A stretch of DNA of 19,912 nt from Turicibacter sp. (GTDB lineage Bacteria; Bacillota; Bacilli; MOL361; Turicibacteraceae). Below, piece after piece: positions 7,179 to 14,560 of the stretch; positions within the stretch are counted from its first letter, which is position 1, and each line of letters starts with the position of its first letter. Below the pieces are notes generated by a model that made no database searches, was not told where the DNA came from, and worked only from the letters and a program-made list of their open reading frames with translations. Position numbers and translations under genes: made by a program. The stretch is from assembly GCA_030531025.1 (NCBI GenBank), contig JAUMTV010000016.1, forward strand, positions 1 to 19,912, read 5' to 3'.

Positions 7179-8540
7179 ATGAAGCAGAAAGAATTATCAA
7201 GTGCCGTATATTATATTTTAAGTCAATTTATATCAGCTGTTGCATCATTTGTTTTATTAGCATTATTCTCAAGAAAGCTGAGTACGGAGAATTATGGTGA
7301 CTATTCACTATATACAGCGATTTTTACAATTGTTGTCGTTTTCATTGGATGGAATACACATATGTCTATCGTTCGTCGCAAATATGAAAAAGAGGAAAAT
7401 CTAGAACAGTATATTAACTCATTAGTTGGTTTCCAATTAATAAGTATTTCTCTGATGAGTTTAATTAGCCTTGTTCTATTTAAATGGACGATTATTTCGA
7501 TGTCTATCGTTACTGCCGGATTGCTTAGTTTATCTTATATTTATTTTGAATATGTACGAGCGATTGGAGACGCCAAGAAGTTTTTTATTCTAAACCTATT
7601 TAGACAAGTTGGAGTTATGGTTATTACAATTTACTTGCTTTATACAGATCGAGGATATACTAGTGGTGTCTATTCAAATATCCTTGTTCTCACTTTAATT
7701 AATATTTATTATTTTATTAAGCTACGAGTTAAAATCAAAGTAAATAAAGAGGATATTAAGTATTCCTTAATGTTCTCAATTCCCTTAATTCCATTTGCAT
7801 TAGGTAATGTCTTATTAAGTTATGTAGACCGTTTTGTTGTCTATGGTGGTCTAGGTGCAGAAGAGACTGGAAAAGTTTCGTTCATGACGAACTATAGTAA
7901 TTTATTTATCCTTATTATTCAGGCAATCACATTAGGATGGCAGCCGCGTGTATTTGGCTTAATTCAGGAAGATAAGAAAATTGAAATTGAAAGTTATGCA
8001 AAGTGTATTTTTACTTTTTTAACGTTTGTCGCTATGGGAATGATTTTCTTCTCTAAAGAGTTCACGTTAATTATTGGATCAAAAAGCTATGCAGATACTT
8101 ATCGTTACATGACGCCATTAATTGTCGGTAACTTATTCTATTTTATTTATATCTTTTATACAGATTTTACGATTTATTATAAGAAGAATAATCACTTGAC
8201 AGTTTACGTCTTCTTAGCCGTTATTTTAAAGATAATCTTAAGTTTAATTATTGTGAATACTTTACCATTCCAATACATCACCTATATTACACTTATCATT
8301 TTCTTTGTATTAATGTGGCTTCAATATAACCATGCTAAAAAGTCGATTCATCTCATTCCAAATGTGATGATTTTTATGCGATATTTTATTGTGTTCTCAA
8401 TTAGCTTGATAGGATATGAAGGATTACAACAAATAACGTTATCAACAGGAATGCAATTTATTGCTCGTATAATCATGATGCTATTCTTTACAGGGATTCT
8501 AGGCTTAGTATTAGTATTAGATTTAAAGAAGAATAAATAA
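7179..8540 (+). CDS. Wzx-type polysaccharide flippase (MOP/MATE-like superfamily)
   Basis: This is a 453-aa integral membrane protein. I prefer ATG 7179, because AGAGGAGA (7164-7171) lies 7 bp before it; the in-frame ATG 7161 has only AT-rich insertion-duplication sequence upstream. The N-terminus (residues 1-40, with a hydrophobic run followed by LFSRKLSTENYGDYSLYTAI) is the typical first helix and loop of oligosaccharide flippases, where 'S-R-x-L-x-x-x-x-Y-G' recurs. Roughly 12 or more membrane segments follow, with a basic C-terminus. The family flips lipid-linked oligosaccharides to the outer face of the membrane. Its neighbours are glycosyltransferases and a second membrane enzyme, as expected of a surface-glycan locus. 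It shares the + strand run with autolysin A, from which a MITE now separates it. Confidence 0.88.
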   Translation: MKQKELSSAVYYILSQFISAVASFVLLALFSRKLSTENYGDYSLYTAIFTIVVVFIGWNTHMSIVRRKYEKEENLEQYINSLVGFQLISISLMSLISLVLFKWTIISMSIVTAGLLSLSYIYFEYVRAIGDAKKFFILNLFRQVGVMVITIYLLYTDRGYTSGVYSNILVLTLINIYYFIKLRVKIKVNKEDIKYSLMFSIPLIPFALGNVLLSYVDRFVVYGGLGAEETGKVSFMTNYSNLFILIIQAITLGWQPRVFGLIQEDKKIEIESYAKCIFTFLTFVAMGMIFFSKEFTLIIGSKSYADTYRYMTPLIVGNLFYFIYIFYTDFTIYYKKNNHLTVYVFLAVILKIILSLIIVNTLPFQYITYITLIIFFVLMWLQYNHAKKSIHLIPNVMIFMRYFIVFSISLIGYEGLQQITLSTGMQFIARIIMMLFFTGILGLVLVLDLKKNK

Positions 8541-8553
8541 ATATAACTTAAAA

Positions 8554-8581
8554 GAGGCTCTGTTTAATTGAACAGAGCCTC
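8554..8581 (+). terminator. GC-containing hairpin after the flippase, lacking a downstream U-tract
   Basis: GAGGCTCTGTT (8554-8564) pairs perfectly with AACAGAGCCTC (8571-8581) over a 6-nt loop, 13 bp after the flippase stop. The + strand has no T run after it, whereas on the - strand it is followed by TTTTAAGTT. It may pause or weakly terminate + transcription, protect the mRNA 3' end, or act in reverse; a complete + strand terminator is not assured. Confidence 0.5.
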
Positions 8582-8594
8582 AACTATATATAGG

Positions 8595-8687
8595 TATCGA
8601 CTTATAAATAAGCACTCTTACATTGAAACATAAGAATATTTATTTATGAGTTAGCGTATCTTTGATATACTTGATAAGGTGTCGATA
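8595..8687 (+). other. Potential structured 5' leader (three-way junction) before the GT2 gene
   Basis: TATCGAC (8595-8601) pairs with GTCGATA (8681-8687). Inside this, CTTATAAATA (8601-8610) pairs with TATTTATGAG (8641-8650, one G-U), topped by TCTTA (8616-8620) with TAAGA (8631-8635). A second inner hairpin uses GTATC (8656-8660) and GATAC-like bases (8664-8670). The layout is riboswitch-like, but I match it to no known class. Part of the same stretch could be promoter sequence (TTGATA at 8662-8667, TAGATA at 8686-8691, 18-bp spacer). Only one of these readings may be true. Confidence 0.35.
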
Positions 8688-8722
8688 GATAAAATACATT
8701 ATGAGTATAGGGAGATTAATTA

Positions 8723-9694
8723 ATGAAACTGAGTATTATTTTACCTGTTTATAATACAGGTCATTTAGTTGAAAAAGCGATTAATAGCTTATTAGGTTTA
8801 AAAAATATAGAATTAGAAATTCTTTGTCTGAATGATGGATCAACAGACGATTCATGGGATAAACTTCAGGAAATTGAAAAAAAATGTGAACAAGTAAAAT
8901 TAATTAATAAAGAGAACGAAGGATTATCTCGCACACGTAATAAAGGAATTCAAGAAGCAAGTGGTGACTATGTTTACTTCTTAGATAGTGATGATTGGGT
9001 AAATACAGAGGCATTTGATGAATTATTAGCTTTTTGTCATGATGATTATGATATTATTCATGGGAACTTTTGTTATGTTTATGAAGATGGAAGTATGAAG
9101 CCAAATAAAAATCAGTTAGAAGGAAGTTATACAGGACAGGAGTTTTTATGCAACGGTTTATTACAAGATAAAATATCGATGGCCTCATGTATTAATATTT
9201 TTAAGCGTGAATTTTTAATGACTCATGAGTTACTTTTCTTACCTGGTATCTATCATGAAGATGAAGAGTTTAATTTACGTGTATTTTCATATGCGAATCG
9301 TGTCGCTTCAAAAGACTTAACATTCCATATGTATTTACAACGTTCAAATTCCATTTCTAACGATAAAACGAAAGAAGATAAACGATTCAATGACGTTTTA
9401 ACGATTTATAAAAGTATTATGAATTTCATCACTGAATCTAATCATGTTAGTGATGAATATAAGAAAATGTGTATGACTTATGTGAGTTTTATTATTTTAT
9501 TATCATACGCGAAACAAAGTAATAAAGAAACAATGAAATTAAGTGAGAGGATGATTAAGCAGCTAAAGTTACATCGTACGATTCATTCCAATATTTTAAT
9601 TTACAAGATTTCAAGGTTTGCCTTACAACTTATGCCAATCACATATATTAAAGTACTCAGATTATATTTTAAAACTAGAAGTAAAAAATTATAG
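8723..9694 (+). CDS. GT2-family glycosyltransferase
   Basis: This is a 323-aa protein; ATG 8723 follows AGGGAGA (8709-8715) by 7 bp. The GT-A fold signature is complete: LSIILPVYN at residues 3-11, the nucleotide-binding LNDGSTDDS at 36-44, GLSRTRNKGI at 67-76 and the metal-binding D-S-D-D at 88-91. An HEDEEF segment at 178-183 supplies the expected catalytic-base acids of this family. No membrane segment is evident, so the enzyme is cytoplasmic or peripheral. It would transfer a sugar from a nucleotide donor to a lipid-linked acceptor; donor and acceptor cannot be read from sequence. The next gene begins 13 bp after its stop, so the two are co-transcribed and probably translationally linked. 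Confidence 0.92.
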   Translation: MKLSIILPVYNTGHLVEKAINSLLGLKNIELEILCLNDGSTDDSWDKLQEIEKKCEQVKLINKENEGLSRTRNKGIQEASGDYVYFLDSDDWVNTEAFDELLAFCHDDYDIIHGNFCYVYEDGSMKPNKNQLEGSYTGQEFLCNGLLQDKISMASCINIFKREFLMTHELLFLPGIYHEDEEFNLRVFSYANRVASKDLTFHMYLQRSNSISNDKTKEDKRFNDVLTIYKSIMNFITESNHVSDEYKKMCMTYVSFIILLSYAKQSNKETMKLSERMIKQLKLHRTIHSNILIYKISRFALQLMPITYIKVLRLYFKTRSKKL

Positions 9695-9707
9695 GGAGAA
9701 GGTTTAG

Positions 9708-11828
9708 ATGAGTTATATTATAGTTGGATTTGTTATCTTATGGTTGCTATTTATTTTTAATGTTATCGGAAAGATAATTACATTACGGTTTAATTTATCA
9801 TTTAGGTTTAATATTCCACTTGGATATGTTTTTTCATTAGTTATCTGTCAATTGATAGGTTTACCTTCTGTCATGTTACATATCTCAAGTAATCTGTTTA
9901 CCTTGCTTTATTTAGTTACAATGGCTATCATTTTATGCGTCTGGGTGTTTCGAATTCGAAAGAAACAACAGTTTGCTCATCAATTACTCGTCTTAGATAA
10001 TCAATACGAATTAAAGTCTAAAAAACATTGGATGAGTGTTGGATTTTTAGTATTAGGAGCTATCTTTATTTATATTAATGTTATGCAATATTACACGATT
10101 GATCGAATGTCAGATTCAGCTTTTTATATCCCGCATATTTTAGAGAATGTAAAAACAGATCATATTTATACACTGAATCCGTGGTCTGGGGTTGAAGAGC
10201 CATTTAATAGTTTATACTTATATGTTACTTATGAACTATTTCATAGTATGATTATTAATGTTTTCCCTGTCCATGCCCTTTTATATATTAATCATGGAAT
10301 GACAGTAATTAGTTTTGTGATGATCATGATTTGCATTTGTGAATTAGCAGGGAGACTATTTACTCAAAAAAAGGCATTCGTAGCAGTGGTGTTTTGGTTG
10401 TTTATTACCTTTATTTTTATTACAAATATTCGTGATAATTATTTCTTCTTTTTTAGTTCGGATATCATTGAAAGATTGCCATACACAGGGAAAGTTTTAG
10501 CTTATTTTGCGTTAGTTCCAATGCTTTTCACATGTTTAATGGACTTCTTTAAGGTAGAACAAAATAAAAAAAATATCACAGGTGTGCTAGTGTTTTTAAA
10601 TTTAGCTATGATGTCTTTAACTTCAACGGCTTTCTTTATGGTAGGGATTGAGTATGCTGGAATTTTGTTTTTCTTATTATGGTCTAAGAAAAATCGATTT
10701 GATGAAGTGTTGTTACTTTTATTATCTACTTGGCCTTTAGTCGTATTTGTCATTTTAGCTAAGTTCCCAATTTTAATCAGTGGTGTGTTGTTATTTTATG
10801 TAATACTATTTTGGATTTATAAAAAAAAGATAATTAGAATATATCCGTTAATGAAATATGCATTAACAATTGGATCATTGTTAATTCCAGTTGCCTCACT
10901 TATTTTACAATTAGTTGGTGGAAGACTTGGTTTAACGGTGTTTAATATTAGAGATTTCTTTTCTCGACTTCAATCAAGTCTCGATATGAATACAATTATT
11001 ATTTGGATTATTTCATTGATTGGAATGAGTCTTTATTTGAAAAATAAGGAGAAAGATGAGACGAAACAATTATTATTTGCTAAAGTGCCGTTATATATTT
11101 TTATTGTTTTTATTAATCCGATTAGTTGTGCATTTGTAGCAACGTTTATGACGAGTACATCTGTCTATCATCGTTTGTTTTATATCTTACCATTTTTCCC
11201 ACTAGTAGGAATGTTTATTGTTAATTTAGTTGATAAATGGCAGGAATTCCAACCTAAGCAAGCTATTTATACGATTATTGTTTCAGGATTTTCTGCACTG
11301 TTAATTTATCAGGCTTATTCAGGAACTAACTCCATTGTTATGAATAGATTTTTGAATAGGGGTTATAGCTATAAAAATATGATTACATATAGTTATTATG
11401 ATACATCAAAAATGATAAATGAGTTTGTTCCAGAGAATGCTAAAGTAGCGATGTATTTCAAAGATAATGTATGGGCAGATGAATTAAGAAGTTTTCGTTC
11501 GTTATCTCCACATGTTATTTTGCCATATAACACATATACACACCGACGTTTAACGGAGAATGGGGAGTATACGAAGGAAGATTATTATAATTATCAGGTG
11601 ATGATGTTATTAAATGCTTCCATGTCTGTTAATGATTTATTTATTGATGAAAATGGTGTGCTAACAGATATGACAAATGGTGAAGCATTATTAGACTATG
11701 TACTTGAAAGTTATGATTACATTGTTTTCCCTAGATATTATGAAAATAAAGAGTTTTTACGATTAATATTCAAGCAAGGAAAGAAAATTATCGCGAAAAC
11801 AGATCGTGAGTATTTAATCGAGCTATAA
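9708..11828 (+). CDS. Large polytopic membrane protein, putative GT-C-type glycosyltransferase (paralogue of 427-2490)
   Basis: This is a 706-aa protein; ATG 9708 lies 5 bp after AGGGAGAAGG (9693-9702). About a dozen hydrophobic segments are followed by a soluble tail of about 170 residues (from about 530). An acidic loop after the fourth membrane segment carries Asp132 and Asp136 in D-x3-D-x2-F-Y, then E-N, W-S-G, E-P and S-L-Y (to about 170), matching the 427-2490 protein. The arrangement is like GT-C enzymes, which take sugars from polyprenyl phosphates on the outer membrane face. The polyprenyl-phosphate-type GT2 at 13869 could supply such donors. It lies between two cytoplasmic GT2 genes with 13- and 19-bp gaps. 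The GT-C reading is inference; a polymerase role is an alternative. Confidence 0.72.
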   Translation: MSYIIVGFVILWLLFIFNVIGKIITLRFNLSFRFNIPLGYVFSLVICQLIGLPSVMLHISSNLFTLLYLVTMAIILCVWVFRIRKKQQFAHQLLVLDNQYELKSKKHWMSVGFLVLGAIFIYINVMQYYTIDRMSDSAFYIPHILENVKTDHIYTLNPWSGVEEPFNSLYLYVTYELFHSMIINVFPVHALLYINHGMTVISFVMIMICICELAGRLFTQKKAFVAVVFWLFITFIFITNIRDNYFFFFSSDIIERLPYTGKVLAYFALVPMLFTCLMDFFKVEQNKKNITGVLVFLNLAMMSLTSTAFFMVGIEYAGILFFLLWSKKNRFDEVLLLLLSTWPLVVFVILAKFPILISGVLLFYVILFWIYKKKIIRIYPLMKYALTIGSLLIPVASLILQLVGGRLGLTVFNIRDFFSRLQSSLDMNTIIIWIISLIGMSLYLKNKEKDETKQLLFAKVPLYIFIVFINPISCAFVATFMTSTSVYHRLFYILPFFPLVGMFIVNLVDKWQEFQPKQAIYTIIVSGFSALLIYQAYSGTNSIVMNRFLNRGYSYKNMITYSYYDTSKMINEFVPENAKVAMYFKDNVWADELRSFRSLSPHVILPYNTYTHRRLTENGEYTKEDYYNYQVMMLLNASMSVNDLFIDENGVLTDMTNGEALLDYVLESYDYIVFPRYYENKEFLRLIFKQGKKIIAKTDREYLIEL

Positions 11829-11847
11829 AAAGAAAGAAGTGTTTTAA

Positions 11848-12858
11848 ATGAGTATGGTATCCATTATTGTTCCAGTCTATAACGCTGGAAATAACTTATA
11901 TAAATTAAATGAAAGCTTAGTTGCCCAGACGTATAAAGATATTGAGATTATCTATGTGAATGATGGATCGAGTGATAATAGCTTAGATATTCTACAATCA
12001 TTTGTACAAAATGATAATCGTATTCGTGTGATTGACCAGATGAATATGGGAGGATCAGCAGCTCGTAACACAGGATTAAATGCTGCGACTGGAGAATTTT
12101 TATATTTTTGTGATGCTGATGATTATATTGAGTTGGATACGATTGAAAAATTGTATGCAGCCGCAAATTTAAACCAGGCTGATATTGTTATCTGTAATTA
12201 CCGTGATGTTTCATCAAGTGGTGAGATTGTACGTGAAAATAAAAAAGCATCTATTTTTGAAGGTCAAAATGTGACTGAAAATCCAGAGATTTTATTTTTA
12301 AAACCAGCCGTTTGGAATAAACTTTTCAAAAAAACGCTATTCACAGATGCTGAGATTGTGTTTAAAGATACACGCATTGGTCAAGATTTATCAACAACGT
12401 TACGCTTATTAATCGGGGCTAAGAAGATCATTGGAATTCCAGATGTGTTATATAATTATGTGTTACATGATAATACAATTTCACGTTCATATGATAAACG
12501 TATATTAGATACAATTAAAGCATTAAATATTATTAAAGACTTTTACAAGTCTCAAAACGTATATGAGATTTACCAAGAAGAGTTTGAGTTCATTGCAATT
12601 CAAAATATCTTATATCAGATGACAAAAATTCCATTATTAAAATCAGATAAAAAAGAGGTTTATCAACAATTAGTTAGTTATTTAGATCAGTTTGAACAGT
12701 TAAATCAAAATAAATATTTAAAACGTAGTCTGATTTATAAAATTGTATTTAAAACATTTAAAACAAATTGGATTTTTAATAATATCATTACTCAACAAAG
12801 TATCAAATTCGTTAATACCTCTCCATTAGTTTATAAATTATTAAGAAAATTAGATTAA
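11848..12858 (+). CDS. GT2-family glycosyltransferase
   Basis: This is a 336-aa protein. ATG 11848 is used; the ribosome site is only AAGAAAGAAG (about 11829-11838), so translation may depend on coupling to the gene 19 bp upstream, and ATG 11854 is a possible alternative start. Motifs are VSIIVPVYNAG at residues 4-14, YVNDGSSDN at 36-44, GGSAARNTGL at 68-77, CDADDYIE at 88-95, KPAVWNKLFKK at 152-162 and an IGQD acidic pair at 177-180. This is the arrangement of capsule and teichoic-acid-type GT2 enzymes such as those adding galactose, glucose or GlcNAc in Gram-positive bacteria. The acceptor is presumably the same lipid-linked glycan. It is the last gene of the 8723-12858 run; its terminator was invaded by the IS that follows. 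Confidence 0.92.
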   Translation: MSMVSIIVPVYNAGNNLYKLNESLVAQTYKDIEIIYVNDGSSDNSLDILQSFVQNDNRIRVIDQMNMGGSAARNTGLNAATGEFLYFCDADDYIELDTIEKLYAAANLNQADIVICNYRDVSSSGEIVRENKKASIFEGQNVTENPEILFLKPAVWNKLFKKTLFTDAEIVFKDTRIGQDLSTTLRLLIGAKKIIGIPDVLYNYVLHDNTISRSYDKRILDTIKALNIIKDFYKSQNVYEIYQEEFEFIAIQNILYQMTKIPLLKSDKKEVYQQLVSYLDQFEQLNQNKYLKRSLIYKIVFKTFKTNWIFNNIITQQSIKFVNTSPLVYKLLRKLD

Positions 12859-12949
12859 TACCAAAAAGTTGGATAGGTTATAATTAATTAGACAGTTTTT
12901 TTAAGGTCATGTAAAATTATAAATAATATCAATCTAAAGGAGCTTTAAC

Positions 12950-13294
12950 ATGACCCAAACTAAAACTCGTAGACCTCGCCGTACGTATACAGATGAATTT
13001 AAAAACCAATTAGTCCAGCTTTATTTAAATGGTAAACGTAAATGTGATATTGTTCGTGAATATGATATCTCATCTTCTTTACTCGATAGATAGGGTCCCC
13101 ATCCTTCTCGAAGAGAAGGTATCTACCTTTGATGGGCTAAGATTAAACAGTCAACTTCTACCGGTTCTTTTAAAGAGAAAGATAACCGCTCAGAAGAAGA
13201 ACAAGAGTTAATCCAACTACGTAAAAAAGTAAAACAATTGGAGATGGAAAATGATATTTTAAAGCAAGCCGCGCTGATCTTAGGACGAAGATAA
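12950..13294 (+). pseudogene. IS3-family orfA remnant (helix-turn-helix transposase subunit)
   Basis: The frame starts at ATG 12950 after AAAGGAG (12936-12942) and encodes the HTH half, with RRTYTDEFKNQLVQLYLNGK, up to SSSLLDR. A 42-bp insertion (13092-13133) then brings an in-frame TAG at 13091-13093 and a later TGA. Beyond it the original frame resumes as [13 protein letters not shown] and the leucine-zipper-like [18 protein letters not shown], ending in TAA at 13292-13294. Removing the insert restores a typical full-length orfA product of about 100 residues. Confidence 0.88.
13092..13133 (+). repeat. Small structured insertion element, copy 2, inside orfA
   Basis: The 42-bp insert interrupts the orfA codons for DRW, with GAT on both sides (13089-13091 and 13131-13133). 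It begins AGGGTCCCC and holds a 7-bp hairpin, CCTTCTC (13103-13109) with GAGAAGG (13113-13119), over GAA. It ends GTATCTACCTTTGAT, followed by GGG. In reverse complement the loop is TTC, as in copy 1, while stem bases differ in a pairing-preserving way. Confidence 0.6.
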
Positions 13295-13296
13295 AT

Positions 13297-13664
13297 GTGA
13301 TTAAAAACAATACACACAAATATTCAGTTTCAGCGATGTGCAAAGTCCTTAATGTGTCTCGTAGCACTTATTATTACGAATCTAAACCGAAGAAAGATGA
13401 GACTCAACTAGTCACTGATATCGTTGAGATTTTTCGTCGAAGCCAAAGTAATTAAAACGGAATTTGTAAACCATCAAGTATTTGAAACACAAGAACAATT
13501 AGGCTATGCATTTGCCGATTACGTTAGCGGGTCCCCTGGCAGTGAACGTAGTGAACCATCCTCAACTGCTAGGGAATGGGTATAACAATCATCGAATCCA
13601 CTCTTCACTAGGATACTTGTCCCCAGTCGAGTACCGTGAAAATACCCTTAAAAAAGTTGTTTAG
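13297..13664 (+). pseudogene. IS3-family orfB remnant (DDE transposase), internally deleted
   Basis: The N-terminal part from about GTG 13297 reads KYSVSAMCKVLNVSRSTYYY and ends at EIFRRSQSN plus a stop near 13455. In another frame the C-terminal end follows directly: KVIKTEFVNHQVFETQEQLG and, after a 49-bp insertion, the conserved NNHRIHSSLGYLSPVEYR to TAG 13662-13664. Roughly half of the protein, including the first two catalytic Asp residues of the DDE triad, is missing. The joint lies in CAAAGTAATTA (about 13443-13453), which fits both flanking protein frames, so a microhomology-mediated deletion is likely. Confidence 0.85.
13527..13575 (+). repeat. Small structured insertion element, copy 3, inside orfB
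   Basis: About 49 bp interrupt the orfB C-terminus between DYV and YNNHRIH. The insert starts GCGGGTCCCC. CCCTGGCAGT (13534-13543) pairs with ACTGCTAGGG (13565-13574) with one G-U, leaving a 21-nt loop. In reverse complement it shares GAGGAT and CCAGGGGACC with copy 1 (GAGGAT and CCAGGGAACC), and shares GGGTCCCC and a terminal ATGGG with copy 2. Confidence 0.55.
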
Positions 13665-13682
13665 TTTAGTGTTGACAATCCA

Positions 13683-13712
13683 AGTCTCTCATCAGAAAAT
13701 GAGAGACTTTTT
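13683..13712 (+). terminator. Surviving terminator hairpin downstream of the IS (original terminator of 11848-12858)
   Basis: AGTCTCTCAT (13683-13692) pairs with ATGAGAGACT (13699-13708) over a 6-nt loop and is followed by TTTT. The right arm continues as TTTTTGGT (to 13715), which complements ACCAAAAAGT left of the IS (12860-12869). Without the IS, the full stem ACCAAAAAGTCTCTCAT would be 17 bp and would lie 1 bp after the GT2 stop. Confidence 0.85.
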
Positions 13713-13720
13713 GGTAGAAA

Positions 13721-13821
13721 TTGAGTGTTATAAGAAAAATCTTATATAATAAGTTTGACTAAATTTAAAAATAATCTATAAATACGATTAAATTACACTG
13801 AAAATAGGATTTGTTTATGAT
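13721..13821 (+). promoter_or_regulatory. Promoter region of the GT2-DUF2304-ugd operon
   Basis: Three plausible sigma-A-type pairs lie here: TTGAGT (13721-13726) with a perfect TATAAT (13745-13750), 18-bp spacer; TTGACT (13755-13760) with TATAAA (13777-13782), 16-bp spacer; and TTACAC (13793-13798) with TATGAT (13816-13821), 17-bp spacer. The first is best placed just after the preceding terminator. The sequence cannot tell which are used. Confidence 0.6.
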
Positions 13822-13841
13822 AAAATAAGGAGTGAACAACT

Positions 13842-13859
13842 ATGAAAATTGGAGAATGA
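13842..13859 (+). other. Five-codon mini-ORF (MKIGE) in the operon leader
   Basis: ATG 13842 follows TAAGGAGTG (about 13826-13834) with normal spacing and reads ATG-AAA-ATT-GGA-GAA-TGA. Its stop overlaps the ribosome site GAGGTG (13858-13863) of the GT2 that starts at 13869. It may couple translation or be a chance start codon. Confidence 0.3.
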
Positions 13860-13868
13860 GGTGTATAG

Positions 13869-14549
13869 ATGAATACATTAATCATAATACCCGCGTATAA
13901 TGAGGAAAAAAATATTGAACGTGTTGTAAATATGTTAGTTGAAAACTATCCTCAATATGATTATGTCGTAGTAAATGACTGTTCAAAAGATGATACAAAA
14001 GGTGTTTGTGAACGAAATAAATATAATTATATTGATTTACCAATCAATTTAGGTTTAGCGGGGGCTGTCCAAGCTGGATATAAATATGCTTATAAAAATA
14101 ATTATGATGTAGCAATTCAATACGATGGAGATGGGCAACATCGTCCAGAATATATCGAAGCTCTAGTTCAAGCCATTGCAGATGGAGCGGATATTGCCAT
14201 CGGATCTCGATTTGTAACTGAGAAGAAGCCATGGACTATGCGTATGCTTGGTTCACGAATGATTACATCTTTCATTAAATTAGTGACTAAAGTTGAAGTG
14301 AAGGACCCAACGAGTGGGATGCGAGCAATCGATCAAAAGTTAATTAAAGAATTTGCTCTTAATATGAACTATCCGCCAGAACCTGATACAATTGCGTACC
14401 AAATTAAAAAAGGAGCAGTTGTAAAAGAAATTCAAGTTGAAATGGATGAGCGAATTGAAGGAGAAAGTTACTTAAACTTAACAAATAGTATTAAGTATAT
14501 GTCACGCATGATTATTAGTATTTTATTCATACAATATTTTAGAAAGTAG
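13869..14549 (+). CDS. GT2 glycosyltransferase of the dolichyl/polyprenyl-phosphate sugar synthase type
   Basis: This is a 226-aa protein; GAGGTG (13858-13863) lies 5 bp before ATG 13869. Motifs in order are LIIIPAYNEEKNIE (residues 4-17), VVVNDCSKDD (33-42), INLGLAGAVQAGY (59-71), the metal- and donor-binding YDGDGQHRPEYI (85-96), IGSRF (111-115) and KDPTSGMRA (145-153). This is the DPM1/DPG-synthase-like subgroup, which moves a sugar from a nucleotide donor to polyprenyl phosphate at the cytoplasmic membrane face. The C-terminal 25 residues are moderately hydrophobic but not a full membrane anchor. The following DUF2304-like gene is a frequent partner of such enzymes. The product could feed the two GT-C-like proteins in this window (inference). 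Confidence 0.92.
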   Translation: MNTLIIIPAYNEEKNIERVVNMLVENYPQYDYVVVNDCSKDDTKGVCERNKYNYIDLPINLGLAGAVQAGYKYAYKNNYDVAIQYDGDGQHRPEYIEALVQAIADGADIAIGSRFVTEKKPWTMRMLGSRMITSFIKLVTKVEVKDPTSGMRAIDQKLIKEFALNMNYPPEPDTIAYQIKKGAVVKEIQVEMDERIEGESYLNLTNSIKYMSRMIISILFIQYFRK

Positions 14550-14560
14550 GTCAGAGTTTC

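Larger units (their letters stand above)
12870..13682 (+). mobile_element. Degenerate IS3-family insertion sequence (813 bp) with 3-bp target duplication AGT
   Basis: The ends are TGGATAGG (12870) and, in reverse complement, TGGATTGT (from 13682). They are imperfect inverted repeats of roughly 33 bp with the TG...CA termini usual for IS3. The flanks are AGT (12867-12869) and AGT (13683-13685), a duplication length typical of the family. Inside are remnants of orfA and orfB. The element is dead: orfA is split by a 42-bp insert with stops, and orfB has lost most of its DDE core and carries a 49-bp insert. Its landing site is the left arm of a terminator hairpin. Confidence 0.9.

Noticed and set aside
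8554..8581. A second IS6-type end (GGCTCTGTT) after the flippase
   Set aside because: The palindrome is fully explained as a hairpin just after a stop codon; there is no target duplication or partner end.
13029..13367. Short ORFs on both strands in the IS region
   Set aside because: They are frame shadows created by the inserted 42-bp element. The true coding frame is the interrupted IS3 orfA.
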